Assembly (NCBI RefSeq): GCF_019793465.1
Contig: NZ_JAILYJ010000013.1
Location: forward strand, 124,001-188,000
From: Rhizobium croatiense
GTDB taxonomy: Bacteria; Pseudomonadota; Alphaproteobacteria; Rhizobiales; Rhizobiaceae
Direction: 5' to 3'
Length of the DNA stretch: 64,000 nt
The notes beneath the pieces are model-generated. The model had not been told where the DNA came from and did not search any database. It saw nothing but the letters and a program-made list of their open reading frames with translations. Of the stretch, positions 44,501 through 52,629 are shown one piece after another; position 1 is the stretch's first letter; each line of letters starts with the position of its first letter. A program made the position numbers and the translations under genes.

Positions 44501-44526
44501 AAGGCCGGCTCAGACCGGCCTTTTTT
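44501..44526 (+). terminator. Rho-independent terminator after efp
   Basis: Stem AAGGCCGG/CCGGCCTT (44501-44508, 44515-44522) with loop CTCAGA, then a T run. It ends efp and lies just before the stop of the convergent SIS gene. Confidence 0.9.
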
Positions 44527-44538
44527 ATATCCGCGATA

Positions 44539-45267
44539 TCAGAGATGCGGATTGCGCGGCCGGTATTTCTTGACGAGCTTCTGGTTGATTTCCGCTGCCC
44601 CCGGCATGTTGGCGCTGAGATAGACCGGCGCATCGCCGGATTTCGCAAGCTCCGAGGCGACTTCGGCAAAGATCGCGTTGATGACTGTGACCCCGACCGC
44701 TGTCGAGACCGGGCCGACCCGAAGCCCCGTACCTGCAAGGTCGAGAACGGCATCACCCGGCGGCAGCCCGTTGTCGAGCACGATATCGGCGACTTCTGCG
44801 AGCCGCCGGCGGCCATTGGCGATCGCTGCGGAATAGGCGATCGAGGTGATGGCGATCACCCTGGCGCCGATTTCATGCGCATAGTCGGCGGCTTCGATCG
44901 GCGCGGCGTTCACACCGGAATTCGAGGCAATGATAATGACGTCGCCCGGCTGCATGCCGTAACGCTCTAGCATCGGCCGCACTAGGCCCTGGGTGCGTTC
45001 ATAGACCGAGCTGATGACCGCTCCCTCGTGCAGCATGGCCGACCCGACAAGCACCGGCACCGTGAAGGCGAGTCCGCCGGCGCGGTAGTGCACCTCTTCC
45101 GCCAGCATGTGCGAATGGCCGGTGCCGAAGACATAGACGCGCTTGTCGCCGCGGGCGGCATCGAGGATCACCGACGCTGCCTGCGCCATCGGCTCGGCAA
45201 GTACCTGCTTCAGCGTCTCCAGCCGACCGATCAGATTGGAGAAATAGGCATCGGTGATATCAGTCAT
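44539..45267 (-). CDS. SIS domain sugar-phosphate-binding protein (UPF0309)
   Basis: A 242-residue SIS-domain protein of the UPF0309 type. Sugar-phosphate motifs: RVYVFGTGHSHMLAEEVHYRAGGLA (about 43-67), GDVIIIASNSGVNAAPIEAADYA and ARVIAITSI. SIS proteins bind phosphosugars as isomerases or regulators. The ATG at 45267 has AAGGAG upstream. It lies at the end of the nagA operon, so a substrate such as an amino-sugar phosphate is likely; N-acetylmuramate-6-phosphate-type compounds are another option. Confidence 0.82.
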   Translation of the reverse strand: MTDITDAYFSNLIGRLETLKQVLAEPMAQAASVILDAARGDKRVYVFGTGHSHMLAEEVHYRAGGLAFTVPVLVGSAMLHEGAVISSVYERTQGLVRPMLERYGMQPGDVIIIASNSGVNAAPIEAADYAHEIGARVIAITSIAYSAAIANGRRRLAEVADIVLDNGLPPGDAVLDLAGTGLRVGPVSTAVGVTVINAIFAEVASELAKSGDAPVYLSANMPGAAEINQKLVKKYRPRNPHL

Positions 45268-45284
45268 GCCAGGTCTCCTTGATG

Positions 45285-46436
45285 TCAGGCCGCTTCGCCG
45301 GCAAGCCAGGTGGCGGTAACAGTCAGCGCATCGGTGAGATGGACGAGATCGGCGCGCGCGCCCGGCGAGAGATGGCCGCGATCGGCAAGCCTGAGGAAAC
45401 GCGCCGGATAGAGGGTTGCCATGCGAAGAGCCTCGGCGAGCGTCAGGTCGAGATAAGTGACGCCGTAACGGATCGTCGAGATCATGTCGACGTCGGAACC
45501 GGCGAGCGTGCCGTCGGACAGCACCAGCTTCGAGCAGAAGCCGCCCCTTTCGCGCCGGACAATGCGACCGTTCAGCGTGAACGAATCCTCTTCCGATCCG
45601 ACGAGCGACATCGCATCGGTGACGAAGAACAGCCTGCCTTCGCCCCGTTTTGCGCGCAGCGCCGTGCGCAAGGCCTTCGGATCGACGTGATGACCGTCGG
45701 CGATGATACCGCACCAGGTGGAGGGATGATCGATCGCCGCGCCGACCAGGCCGGGGGCGCGATGTCCCAGCTGGCTCATGGCGTTGAAGAGATGCGTGAC
45801 GCCGCGCGCCCCGGCATCGAAACGTTCCTCTGCCGCCTCGCTCGAACAATCGGAATGGCCGATGCTGACGGTGACGCCGGCTTCTGCAAGTTCGCGCACC
45901 TGGGCAACCGTCACCTGTTCGGCGGCAATAGTGACGAGCAGCGTGCCGATCGCCTCACGCGCACGGATGAAGGCCTTGACGTCACGGTCCTCCACCGGCC
46001 GCATCAATTCGGCCAGATGCGCGCCTTTGCGCGCCGGCGCCAGATGCGGGCCTTCGAGATGCAGGCCGGCGACGCCGCGGTTCCCTTTGACAGCCTCGAT
46101 CGCGGCCTCGATCGCGGCAATGGAGGCCTCTGCCGTATCCGTGATCAGCGTCGGCAGCAGCGACGTCGTGCCATAGGGCCGATGCCCCTGTACGATGATC
46201 TCCATCGAGGCGACCGATGGTTCGTCGTTCAGCATCCGCCCGCCGCCACCGTTGACCTGCGCATCGATGAAGCCGGCCGAAAGCACGCCGCCGGCAAGCG
46301 TCAACGTCTCGCCGTCCGGCAGATCGTTTGTCGCAACGATCGCTTCGACCCGGCCGTCGGCGACGATCAGCGCCTTGTCGTCATGAAAGCGCTCGCCGTC
46401 GAAAATACGGGCGCCGATGAAGATCTTGCGGGCCAT
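45285..46436 (-). CDS. nagA: NagA, N-acetylglucosamine-6-phosphate deacetylase
   Basis: A 383-residue amidohydrolase that removes acetate from GlcNAc-6-phosphate. Signatures: FIDAQVNGGGGRMLNDEPS near the N-terminus (DxHxN form altered to DAQVNG, as in NagA), GLHLEGPHLAPARKGAH (metal Glu), VSIGHSD (His), GVTHLFNAMSQLGHRAPG (His) and FVTDAMSLVGS (catalytic Asp). It is downstream of the SIS deaminase gene, whose stop codon touches its start, and 17 bp before the UPF0309 gene. Confidence 0.93.
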   Translation of the reverse strand: MARKIFIGARIFDGERFHDDKALIVADGRVEAIVATNDLPDGETLTLAGGVLSAGFIDAQVNGGGGRMLNDEPSVASMEIIVQGHRPYGTTSLLPTLITDTAEASIAAIEAAIEAVKGNRGVAGLHLEGPHLAPARKGAHLAELMRPVEDRDVKAFIRAREAIGTLLVTIAAEQVTVAQVRELAEAGVTVSIGHSDCSSEAAEERFDAGARGVTHLFNAMSQLGHRAPGLVGAAIDHPSTWCGIIADGHHVDPKALRTALRAKRGEGRLFFVTDAMSLVGSEEDSFTLNGRIVRRERGGFCSKLVLSDGTLAGSDVDMISTIRYGVTYLDLTLAEALRMATLYPARFLRLADRGHLSPGARADLVHLTDALTVTATWLAGEAA

Positions 46437-47467
46437 CAGACCGTCTCCGTCACCTTGAGCAGGTTTGCCGGCTTGTCCGGATCGAAGCCCTTACGGCGCG
46501 TCACCGACTCGATCAGCCGGTAATAGACGAGCAGCGACACCAGCGGATCGACGAGACCGTTGCCCGTCGTCGGCATCCGCAGATTGAGGCCAGAGAGCGG
46601 CTGCGTGGAGAAACCGACAGTGGTGGCGCCGAGCTTCTGCAGGCGCTCCAGCGCCTGGCCGTTATTGGCGAAGGCCGCGTCGTCAGGCGCAAAGGCGACG
46701 ATCGGGAAACCCGGCTGCACCAGGCGCATCGGACCGTGCATCAGTTCCGCCAGCGAGAAAGCTTCGGCATGCAGGCCAGCGGTTTCCTTGGCCTTCAGCG
46801 CCGCTTCAAGCGCGATCGCGAAAGCCGGGCCACGGCCGCCCGTATAGAGCGAGGTCGCGTGGAAGAGCACGTCTTCGGCTGCCGCCGTATCGATCCCGGC
46901 GGTCGCCGAAAGTGCCTCCGGCAGCTTGGCGAGCGCTGTCTGCAGGTCGAACGCGCCGCCGATCGCAGACGTGACGCCGGCAAGAGCGGCAACGGAAGCG
47001 ATGAAGGACTTCGTTGCCGCAACGCTCTTTTCGGCGCCGGCATTAAGACCGAGAACGATATCGGCCTGTTTCGCCAGCGGGCTGTCGGTGACGTTGACGA
47101 CGGCGATCGTCGTCGCCCCGCCCTTCCTGGCCGCCTCCTGCAGGGCCACGATATCGGGGCTGGCACCCGATTGCGAGACAGTGAAATGCACGCCGCCCTT
47201 CAGTTGGAGCGCGGCGCCGTAGACGGAAGCGATCGACGGACCGACGGACGCAACCGGAACGCCGCAGGTGATCTCGAAGAGATATTTGAAGAAGGTGGCG
47301 GCGTGATCCGAAGAGCCGCGCGCCGCCGTCGTCACGACGCTCGGCCGGGCGGACGAAAACAGCCGGGCGATCTCGGCAAAGACCGGCTTTTCCTTTTCGA
47401 GAAGTGTGGCCACCACCTCCGGCGACTGGCCGGCTTCCTGCAGCATCAGCGACTGGTTCTCACTCAT
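46436..47467 (-). CDS. SIS domain protein, probable glucosamine-6-phosphate deaminase (NagB-II/AgaS type)
   Basis: A 343-residue protein with two SIS domains, like the isomerase half of GlmS. Motifs: VVTTAARGSSDHAATFFKYLFE (about 43-64), VHFTVSQSGASPDIVALQEAARKGG (about 97-121), VAATKSF (about 150), YTGGRGPAFAIALEAALKAKETAGLHAEAFSLAELMHGPM and a C-terminal VDPLVSLLVYYRLIESVTRRKGFDPDKPANLLKVTETV, typical of GlmS-like proteins. It lacks the glutaminase domain. Such proteins act as NagB-II deaminases giving fructose-6-phosphate and ammonia. It overlaps the GntR gene by 4 bp. Confidence 0.85.
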   Translation of the reverse strand: MSENQSLMLQEAGQSPEVVATLLEKEKPVFAEIARLFSSARPSVVTTAARGSSDHAATFFKYLFEITCGVPVASVGPSIASVYGAALQLKGGVHFTVSQSGASPDIVALQEAARKGGATTIAVVNVTDSPLAKQADIVLGLNAGAEKSVAATKSFIASVAALAGVTSAIGGAFDLQTALAKLPEALSATAGIDTAAAEDVLFHATSLYTGGRGPAFAIALEAALKAKETAGLHAEAFSLAELMHGPMRLVQPGFPIVAFAPDDAAFANNGQALERLQKLGATTVGFSTQPLSGLNLRMPTTGNGLVDPLVSLLVYYRLIESVTRRKGFDPDKPANLLKVTETV

Positions 47468-48237
47468 AGGTCATCTCCGATTCTCAATTCGGCAACGAAA
47501 TCATAGGCATCGCCGCGATAGTGCGAGCGGGTGTATTCGACGACGCGCTGGTCTTCCAGGCGCGAGACGCGCTCGATCAGAAGCGCCGGCGCGCCTGATT
47601 TGACGTTCAGGATGGCGGCCGAGGACGGGTCGAGGGTGACCGCGGTCAGCCGCTGCAGCGCCCGCACCGGCCTGTGGCCGTTGGCCGCCAGCGCATCGTA
47701 AAGCGATCCTTCGTCGCCGGCATCGTCGCCCAGGAACTTGATCGGCACCACGGCGCGCTCAATCGCCAGCGGCAGGCCGTCGGCAAGACGCAGGCGGTCG
47801 AGCCGCAGAACCGGCTCGTCGCCACCGAGGCCGAGCAGGAAGGATTCCTCCGGCGACGGCGTGTTGACCGACCGTGACAAGATCCGTGCGGCCGGCAGCC
47901 GCCCGCGCGAGCGCATGTCGGCGGAGAAGGAGGAAAGCCGCCAGAGCGACTGTTCCATGCGCTCCACTCTGCTCGATACGAAAGTACCGCTTCCGTGGCG
48001 CGATTCCAGTACGCCCGACGCCATCAGATCGCGATAGGCGGTGCGCACGGTGACGCGGCCTAGCTTCATGGCCTCGGCAAGGTCGCGCTCGCCCGGCAGC
48101 GCTGTGCCGGGCTTCAGCAGGCCTTCCTGCACAAGGCCGGTCAGCGCCTGCGCCAGCCGCTTGTAGAGCGGTCCGGTCAGGCCCGCGTCACGCAGACCGC
48201 GGCTATTCAGCTCCGCTATCAGACTGGTTCTATCCAT
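47464..48237 (-). CDS. GntR/HutC family regulator of amino-sugar genes (NagR-like)
   Basis: A 257-residue regulator. N-terminal GntR winged HTH: PLYKRLAQALTGLVQEGLLKPGTALPGERDLAEAMKLGRVTVRTAYRDLMASGVLESRHGSGTFV. C-terminal UTRA (UbiC-like) ligand domain: RLADGLPLAIERAVVPIKFL and YTRSHYRGDAYDFVAELRI. HutC-type members with nag genes (NagR, DasR) sense phosphorylated amino sugars. It is the first gene of the operon with repeats of GGTTCTA just upstream, so self-control is likely. Confidence 0.88.
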   Translation of the reverse strand: MDRTSLIAELNSRGLRDAGLTGPLYKRLAQALTGLVQEGLLKPGTALPGERDLAEAMKLGRVTVRTAYRDLMASGVLESRHGSGTFVSSRVERMEQSLWRLSSFSADMRSRGRLPAARILSRSVNTPSPEESFLLGLGGDEPVLRLDRLRLADGLPLAIERAVVPIKFLGDDAGDEGSLYDALAANGHRPVRALQRLTAVTLDPSSAAILNVKSGAPALLIERVSRLEDQRVVEYTRSHYRGDAYDFVAELRIGDDL

Positions 48238-48246
48238 GGGCAGGCA

Positions 48247-48271
48247 ATAGAACCTATTTAGAACCAATCGG
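48247..48271 (-). promoter_or_regulatory. putative GntR (NagR) operator
   Basis: Two copies of AGAACC (48250-48255 and 48261-48266), read on the minus strand as GGTTCT-N5-GGTTCT, 11 bp apart (one helical turn), just before the regulator start. A third GGTTCTA copy (48226-48232) falls inside the first codons of the gene. Repeated half-sites next to a GntR gene suggest self-regulation. Confidence 0.45.
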
Positions 48272-48295
48272 CAAGACGCAATCGACTGCCGATAG

Positions 48296-48330
48296 AAAAA
48301 CCCTCCCCGGCGAGCGTCCGGAGAGGGTTT
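48296..48330 (-). terminator. terminator after the aldose epimerase gene
   Basis: Stem AAACCCTC/GAGAGGGTTT (48298-48305, 48321-48330) with inner CCGG pairing; read on the minus strand it is followed by TTTTTC. It lies between galM and the nag operon. Confidence 0.8.
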
Positions 48331-48370
48331 CATAACGCTCGAATTTGACAGGCGTTCGTCCGGCGGACGC

Positions 48371-49393
48371 TCAGCTCTTGGTAAAGATATAATCCGTCTC
48401 CTGGCGCAGCACTTCGCCAGGGCGCAGCACAGCATTCGGGAAACCTTGGTGATTGATGGCATCCGGCCAGACCTGCGTTTCCAGGCAGAAGCCGGCGAAG
48501 GGGCCGTATTTGCGCCCACCGAGGCCGGGAGCCCCGGTGTTCAGCTTGAAACCGGCATAGAACTGCACGCCCGGCTCGGTGCTGCGCACCTCAAGCGACA
48601 CACCGGAATAAAGGCTGCGGGCGAGCGCGACGCTGCGCTTGGCGGTGCGTTCGGCTGACAGGCAGAAATTATGGTCGTACAGCACCTGCTCGCTGCCGAC
48701 GAAACGCTTCATCGGCGCCATTTCGCGGAGGTCGAATTCCGTGCCGGCAACGGACCGAATCTCGCCGGTCGGCACCTGCCTCTCATCGGTCGGCAGATAG
48801 TGATCGGCGGCGATCATGATGTCGTGGCCAAGCGCATCCTCGCGGCCGTCGAGATTGAAATAGGCGTGCTGGCAGACATTGGCGAGCGTCGGCTGATCGC
48901 TGGTCGATTCATAGGTCACCGACAGTTCGCCGTTGCCGTGCACCCAGAAGGTTGCCTGGATGGTGCAATTGCCGGGATAGCCGGCGCGGCCATCGGGATC
49001 GACGATTTTCAGCACCACGCGGTCGACGGCATGCTCGACGATCGTCCAGTTGCGTTTGGCGATATTGTCGCTGCCGCCATGCAGATGCGTGACGCCGTTT
49101 TCGTTCGGCTCGAGCTGATAGTCCTTGCCGTCGAGCGTGAATTTACCGCCGCCGATGCGGTTGGCGCAGCGGCCTGGCGTCGCGCCGAAATAATCGGAAT
49201 AGAGCGGATAGCTGTCGAAATCCTCAAAGCCGAGCGAGAGCGGCGCGTCATGTCCCTCAAGGCGCAGATCCTGGATGACCGCGCCCCAGCTGATGATCTT
49301 GGCCGTCAGCCCGCCGCCCTTGATGACGACGCGATAGACGGTCTCGCCCGCCTTCGTCTGCCCGAAAACTTCCCGTTCCAACTTCTCCGACAT
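48371..49393 (-). CDS. galM: GalM-type aldose 1-epimerase
   Basis: A 340-residue mutarotase that interconverts alpha and beta anomers of aldoses. Family parts: FGATPGRCANRIGGGKFTLDGKDYQLEPNENGVTHLHGG (substrate Arg/His), LANVCQHAYFNLDG (catalytic His), YDHNFCL (Asp) and FAGFCLETQVWPDAINHQGFPNAVLRPGEV (catalytic Glu). The ATG at 49393 (MSEKLE) is preferred; a Met at 49402 is also possible. It is a single gene flanked by the metA stop and a terminator, not in an obvious sugar operon. Confidence 0.92.
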   Translation of the reverse strand: MSEKLEREVFGQTKAGETVYRVVIKGGGLTAKIISWGAVIQDLRLEGHDAPLSLGFEDFDSYPLYSDYFGATPGRCANRIGGGKFTLDGKDYQLEPNENGVTHLHGGSDNIAKRNWTIVEHAVDRVVLKIVDPDGRAGYPGNCTIQATFWVHGNGELSVTYESTSDQPTLANVCQHAYFNLDGREDALGHDIMIAADHYLPTDERQVPTGEIRSVAGTEFDLREMAPMKRFVGSEQVLYDHNFCLSAERTAKRSVALARSLYSGVSLEVRSTEPGVQFYAGFKLNTGAPGLGGRKYGPFAGFCLETQVWPDAINHQGFPNAVLRPGEVLRQETDYIFTKS

Positions 49394-49506
49394 GATCGAC
49401 ATCCGTTCCGTTCTATCCTTGGGTTCAGGACCGGAACCTGCCTGCATTTGCTTCAATCCGCAACCGCTCGGATCAGAAAGAAATGCCGCGGCATCCGCTC
49501 ATCCGC

Positions 49507-50430
49507 TCAGAGGTCCATGCCGATCTCTTCGACGTCATAGGGCGTCGTCTGGTAGATTTCGTTGATCCAATTGCCGAACAGGAGATGCGCGTGGCTGCGC
49601 CAGCGGTTCTGCGGCGCAAGCGCCGGATCGTTATGCGGGAAGTAATTGTGCGGCATCTTGATCGGCACGCCGGCGTCGACATCACGGAAATACTCGTCCG
49701 AGAGCGAGGTAGAATCATATTCGACATGATTGAACATGTAGAGCCGCCGGCCCCTTTTCTCATGCACGAGGCAGACGCCCATCTCGCTCGATTCCATCAG
49801 AATTTCCAGGCTTTCGGATTTCTCGATGTCGGCGCGCCGCACCTCCGTCCAGCGCGACACCGGCACTTCGAAATTATCGGAAAAGCCGTTGAGATAGATC
49901 GAGGAAGGCTTCAGGTTCCGGTGGCGGTAGACGCCGAAGGCCTTCTCCTTCAGCTCGTATTTCGGAACGCCGTGGAAATGATAGATCGCCGCCATCGCGC
50001 CCCAGCAGACGTTCATCGTCGAATGGACGTTGGTTTCCGTCCAGTCGAGAATCTCCTGCATCTCTTTCCAATAGGTGACGTCTTCATAGGGCAGGAGTTC
50101 GATCGGCGCACCGGTGATGATGAAGCCGTCGAATTTGCGCTGCTTTACCTCTTCCCAGGTCTGGTAGAAGGCAAGCAGGTGATCTTCGGAGGTGTTCTTC
50201 GCCTTGTGGCCGCCGATGCGGATCAGCGATAGCTCCACCTGCAGCGGCGAGGCGCCGACCAGGCGGGCCATCTGCAGTTCGGTCTTGATCTTGTTCGGCA
50301 TGAGATTGAGCAGCCCGATCTGCAACGGGCGGATATCCTGACGGATCGCCATCGTCTCGGTCATTACCCGTACACCCTCCTGGACGAGGGTTTCGAAAGC
50401 GGGCAGCGTATCGGGGATCTTGATGGGCAT
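49507..50430 (-). CDS. metA: MetA homoserine O-acyltransferase, predicted acetyl-CoA specific
   Basis: A 307-residue enzyme that activates homoserine for methionine synthesis. Catalytic Cys142 is in STMNVCWGAMAA and His near residue 235 in FNHVEYD. Residue 111, which decides the acyl donor in this family, is Glu (TGAPIELLPYEDV); E. coli MetA has Gly there and uses succinyl-CoA, while Bacillus MetA with Glu uses acetyl-CoA. So it is probably an O-acetyltransferase, although often annotated as succinyltransferase. The ATG at 50430 fits the MPIKIP start. A SAM-II riboswitch and terminator precede it. Confidence 0.94.
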   Translation of the reverse strand: MPIKIPDTLPAFETLVQEGVRVMTETMAIRQDIRPLQIGLLNLMPNKIKTELQMARLVGASPLQVELSLIRIGGHKAKNTSEDHLLAFYQTWEEVKQRKFDGFIITGAPIELLPYEDVTYWKEMQEILDWTETNVHSTMNVCWGAMAAIYHFHGVPKYELKEKAFGVYRHRNLKPSSIYLNGFSDNFEVPVSRWTEVRRADIEKSESLEILMESSEMGVCLVHEKRGRRLYMFNHVEYDSTSLSDEYFRDVDAGVPIKMPHNYFPHNDPALAPQNRWRSHAHLLFGNWINEIYQTTPYDVEEIGMDL

Positions 50431-50451
50431 TGCGGTCACTCGATCAAAAAT

Positions 50452-50485
50452 AAAAAACCGGCGGCGACAAAAAATCGCTACCGGT
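50452..50485 (-). terminator. terminator of the metA riboswitch expression platform
   Basis: On the minus strand the stem ACCGG...CCGGT with inner GCGA/TCGC pairing is followed by TTTTTTATTTTT. It lies between the SAM-II aptamer and the metA start, so SAM binding could promote early termination. Confidence 0.75.
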
Positions 50486-50498
50486 CCGCACGCGGCCC

Positions 50499-50550
50499 TT
50501 TAGCGAATTTTTTAACGTGGCTGCAAGCCGGCCGGCCAAATCACCACGGA
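50499..50550 (-). ncRNA. SAM-II riboswitch (metA RNA motif)
   Basis: Minus-strand sequence beginning CCGTGGTGATTTGGCC, followed by GCTTGCAGCCACG, TTAAA and CGCTAAA, matches the SAM-II pseudoknot: GTGGTGATTTG pairs and interleaves with GCAGCCAC and CGCTAAA. It lies about 70 bp upstream of metA, its classic place in alphaproteobacteria. High S-adenosylmethionine should reduce metA expression. Confidence 0.93.
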
Positions 50551-50712
50551 ATGCCTTAATTAGTCCCAGTTGCGCGACGAATCAACTGCCGAATGCATGC
50601 AGCAGCGACTCAGGCAAGCCTCATCACAGTTTAATGACTGATAGAATCTGTTGATAGACCGATAACGCCACCATGCTAATAATGACAGTATGGGCGGTGT
50701 TGGAAAAGCGTG
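50551..50712 (+). promoter_or_regulatory. divergent promoter region of metA and the ABC gene
   Basis: A 162-bp gap between the riboswitch and the ABC exporter gene. It should hold the metA promoter on the left and the ABC-gene promoter on the right; no operator was recognised. Confidence 0.35.
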
Positions 50713-52569
50713 ATGGCAGATAAGACCAAGGGGAGGCCGGGGATCCGGAGGCAGGATGGAGTAGGGTATGATTTCAGCCTGACTTATCGCCTCGGGGTGA
50801 TGTTCTCAGCATTCTGGAATTCTGAAGTGCGTGGCAAGGTGCTGTTTCTGGCGACCGTGCTGATCCTCGTCATCCTGGCGACCTCCTATGGCCAGGTCAT
50901 TCTCAATGAATGGAACGCCCCCTTCTACGATTCGCTCGAGCGCCGAGACCTCGGCGAATTTTTCCACCAGCTCGAAATCTTCGCGATGATCGCCGGCACG
51001 CTGCTGCTGCTCAACGTGCTGCAGGCTTGGCTCAATCAGATGACCGCGCTTTATATGCGCGAGGGCCTGTCGCGCGATCTCGTCGACCAGTGGCTGAAGC
51101 GCAAGCGGGCGCTGCGGCTCGCCTCCAGCGGCCTGATCGGCGTCAATCCGGACCAGCGGCTGCACGAGGATTCTCGCAATCTCGCCGAAAGCACGACGGG
51201 GCTCGTTCTCGGCCTGCTGCAATCGACTATTCTTCTGGTCAGCTTCATCGGCGTGCTTTGGCAGCTTTCCAGCGGCTTCATCTTCCACATCAGCGGCCAC
51301 AGCTTCTCTATTCCGGGCTACATGGTCTGGGCCGCAATCTTTTACGCCGCCTCCGCCTCGGTGCTGAGCCAGGTCGTCGGCCGCAAGCTGGTCAAGCTCA
51401 ATGCCGACCGCTTCTCGAAAGAGGCCGAGCTTCGTTTCACGCTGATGCATGCCAATGAGAACATGCCGGCGATCACCGTAGCGCGCGGCGAGGAGAACGA
51501 GCGCCGGCGCATCAACACCGACATCAGCTCGGTGCTGCGGGTCGTCAAGCGGCTCGCCATGGCCAATACCAATCTCACCTGGGTTTCGGCCGGCTACGGC
51601 TGGCTGGTGATCGTTATCCCGATCATCGTCGCGGCCCCCGCCTACTTCTCCGGCGGCCTCACCCTCGGCCAGCTGATGATGTCGGTCGGCGCCTTCAACC
51701 AGGTCAATACGGCGCTGCGCTGGTACGTCGCCAATTTCGGCCCGATCGCCGAATGGCGCGCCACACTGATGCGCGTCACCGATTTCCGCCAGGCGCTGCT
51801 CGACATGGACGAGGACTACGACCTGAAGGACAGCATCGTCTATGAAAACACCGCGCCCGACACGCTGACGCTGAAGGATGTAGTGATCAACGCCAAGATC
51901 GGCGAAGATATCGACGAATGCGGCGGTTTCCGCCTGCGCGAAACCGATGTCGTGATCAAGGCCGGCGAGAAAATCATGATCAACGGCGATCACAGCGTCA
52001 ACCGCAAGCTGCTGTTCCAGGCCATGGCCGGCCTCTGGCCATGCGGCAGCGGCACGATGGGTCTGCCGCCGGTCGACGATATGCTGTTCGTTCCGCAGAT
52101 CGCCTATGTTCCCGGCGGCACGCTGCGCGAGGCGCTGGCCTTCCCAGAAAGCCCCAATGCTTACGAGAAAGCCGCCATCGAGGCCGCCCTCGACAAGGCC
52201 GGCCTGCATTCGCTGATCACAAGGCTCGATACCCGCGCCCGCTGGGACAAGCTGCTCGACAGCGACGAACAGAAGGCGATCGGCTTCGCCCGCCTGCTGC
52301 TCGTGCGCCCGCGCTGGATCGTCTTCGACGAAGTGCTGGAAGGTATGGAGCCGGAGTGGCAGGCAACGATGGCGAAGCTGCTGACCTCCATGCCCGAAAC
52401 CGGCATGATCTATATCGGCCGCTCCGAAGCCTATCTCGAGGTGCTGCAGCCGCGCGTCCTGCATCTGCAGGCGCTGCCATCAAAATCCGAAGAGCCGCAG
52501 CCGCAGGTCGCCCAGACGGGCGCCAGCGCCAGTGCCGGCGCCGCTGTCGTCCCCGCCTCGGCGCTTTAA
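50713..52569 (+). CDS. YddA/SbmA-like ABC transporter with degenerate ATPase domain
   Basis: A 618-residue protein with an ABC_membrane_2 domain (about 25-360, six membrane segments, EAA-like NEWNAPFYDSLERRD) and a C-terminal nucleotide-binding domain. The ATPase motifs are eroded: Walker A reads GDHSVNRKL (425-433) in place of GxxGxGKS, the signature is SDEQKAIGFARLLL without LSGG, and the switch His is Arg570 (IYIGRSEA). Walker B VFDEVLEGM keeps Asp-Glu. The C-terminus is a Pro/Ala tail. It may work as a non-ATP-driven (SbmA/BacA-like) transporter or bind a partner ATPase. The ATG at 50713 is preferred over a GTG 3 bp upstream. Confidence 0.83.
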   Translation: MADKTKGRPGIRRQDGVGYDFSLTYRLGVMFSAFWNSEVRGKVLFLATVLILVILATSYGQVILNEWNAPFYDSLERRDLGEFFHQLEIFAMIAGTLLLLNVLQAWLNQMTALYMREGLSRDLVDQWLKRKRALRLASSGLIGVNPDQRLHEDSRNLAESTTGLVLGLLQSTILLVSFIGVLWQLSSGFIFHISGHSFSIPGYMVWAAIFYAASASVLSQVVGRKLVKLNADRFSKEAELRFTLMHANENMPAITVARGEENERRRINTDISSVLRVVKRLAMANTNLTWVSAGYGWLVIVIPIIVAAPAYFSGGLTLGQLMMSVGAFNQVNTALRWYVANFGPIAEWRATLMRVTDFRQALLDMDEDYDLKDSIVYENTAPDTLTLKDVVINAKIGEDIDECGGFRLRETDVVIKAGEKIMINGDHSVNRKLLFQAMAGLWPCGSGTMGLPPVDDMLFVPQIAYVPGGTLREALAFPESPNAYEKAAIEAALDKAGLHSLITRLDTRARWDKLLDSDEQKAIGFARLLLVRPRWIVFDEVLEGMEPEWQATMAKLLTSMPETGMIYIGRSEAYLEVLQPRVLHLQALPSKSEEPQPQVAQTGASASAGAAVVPASAL

Positions 52570-52629
52570 TTAGAGCGCTGCGCCGTCCGTCCGGTTACAT
52601 GGATGACGCGAGCGGTTGAGTTGTGAAGG

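Noticed and set aside
50806..52464. 552-codon open frame on the minus strand
   Set aside because: Antisense to the ABC exporter gene; composition is that of a shadow frame.
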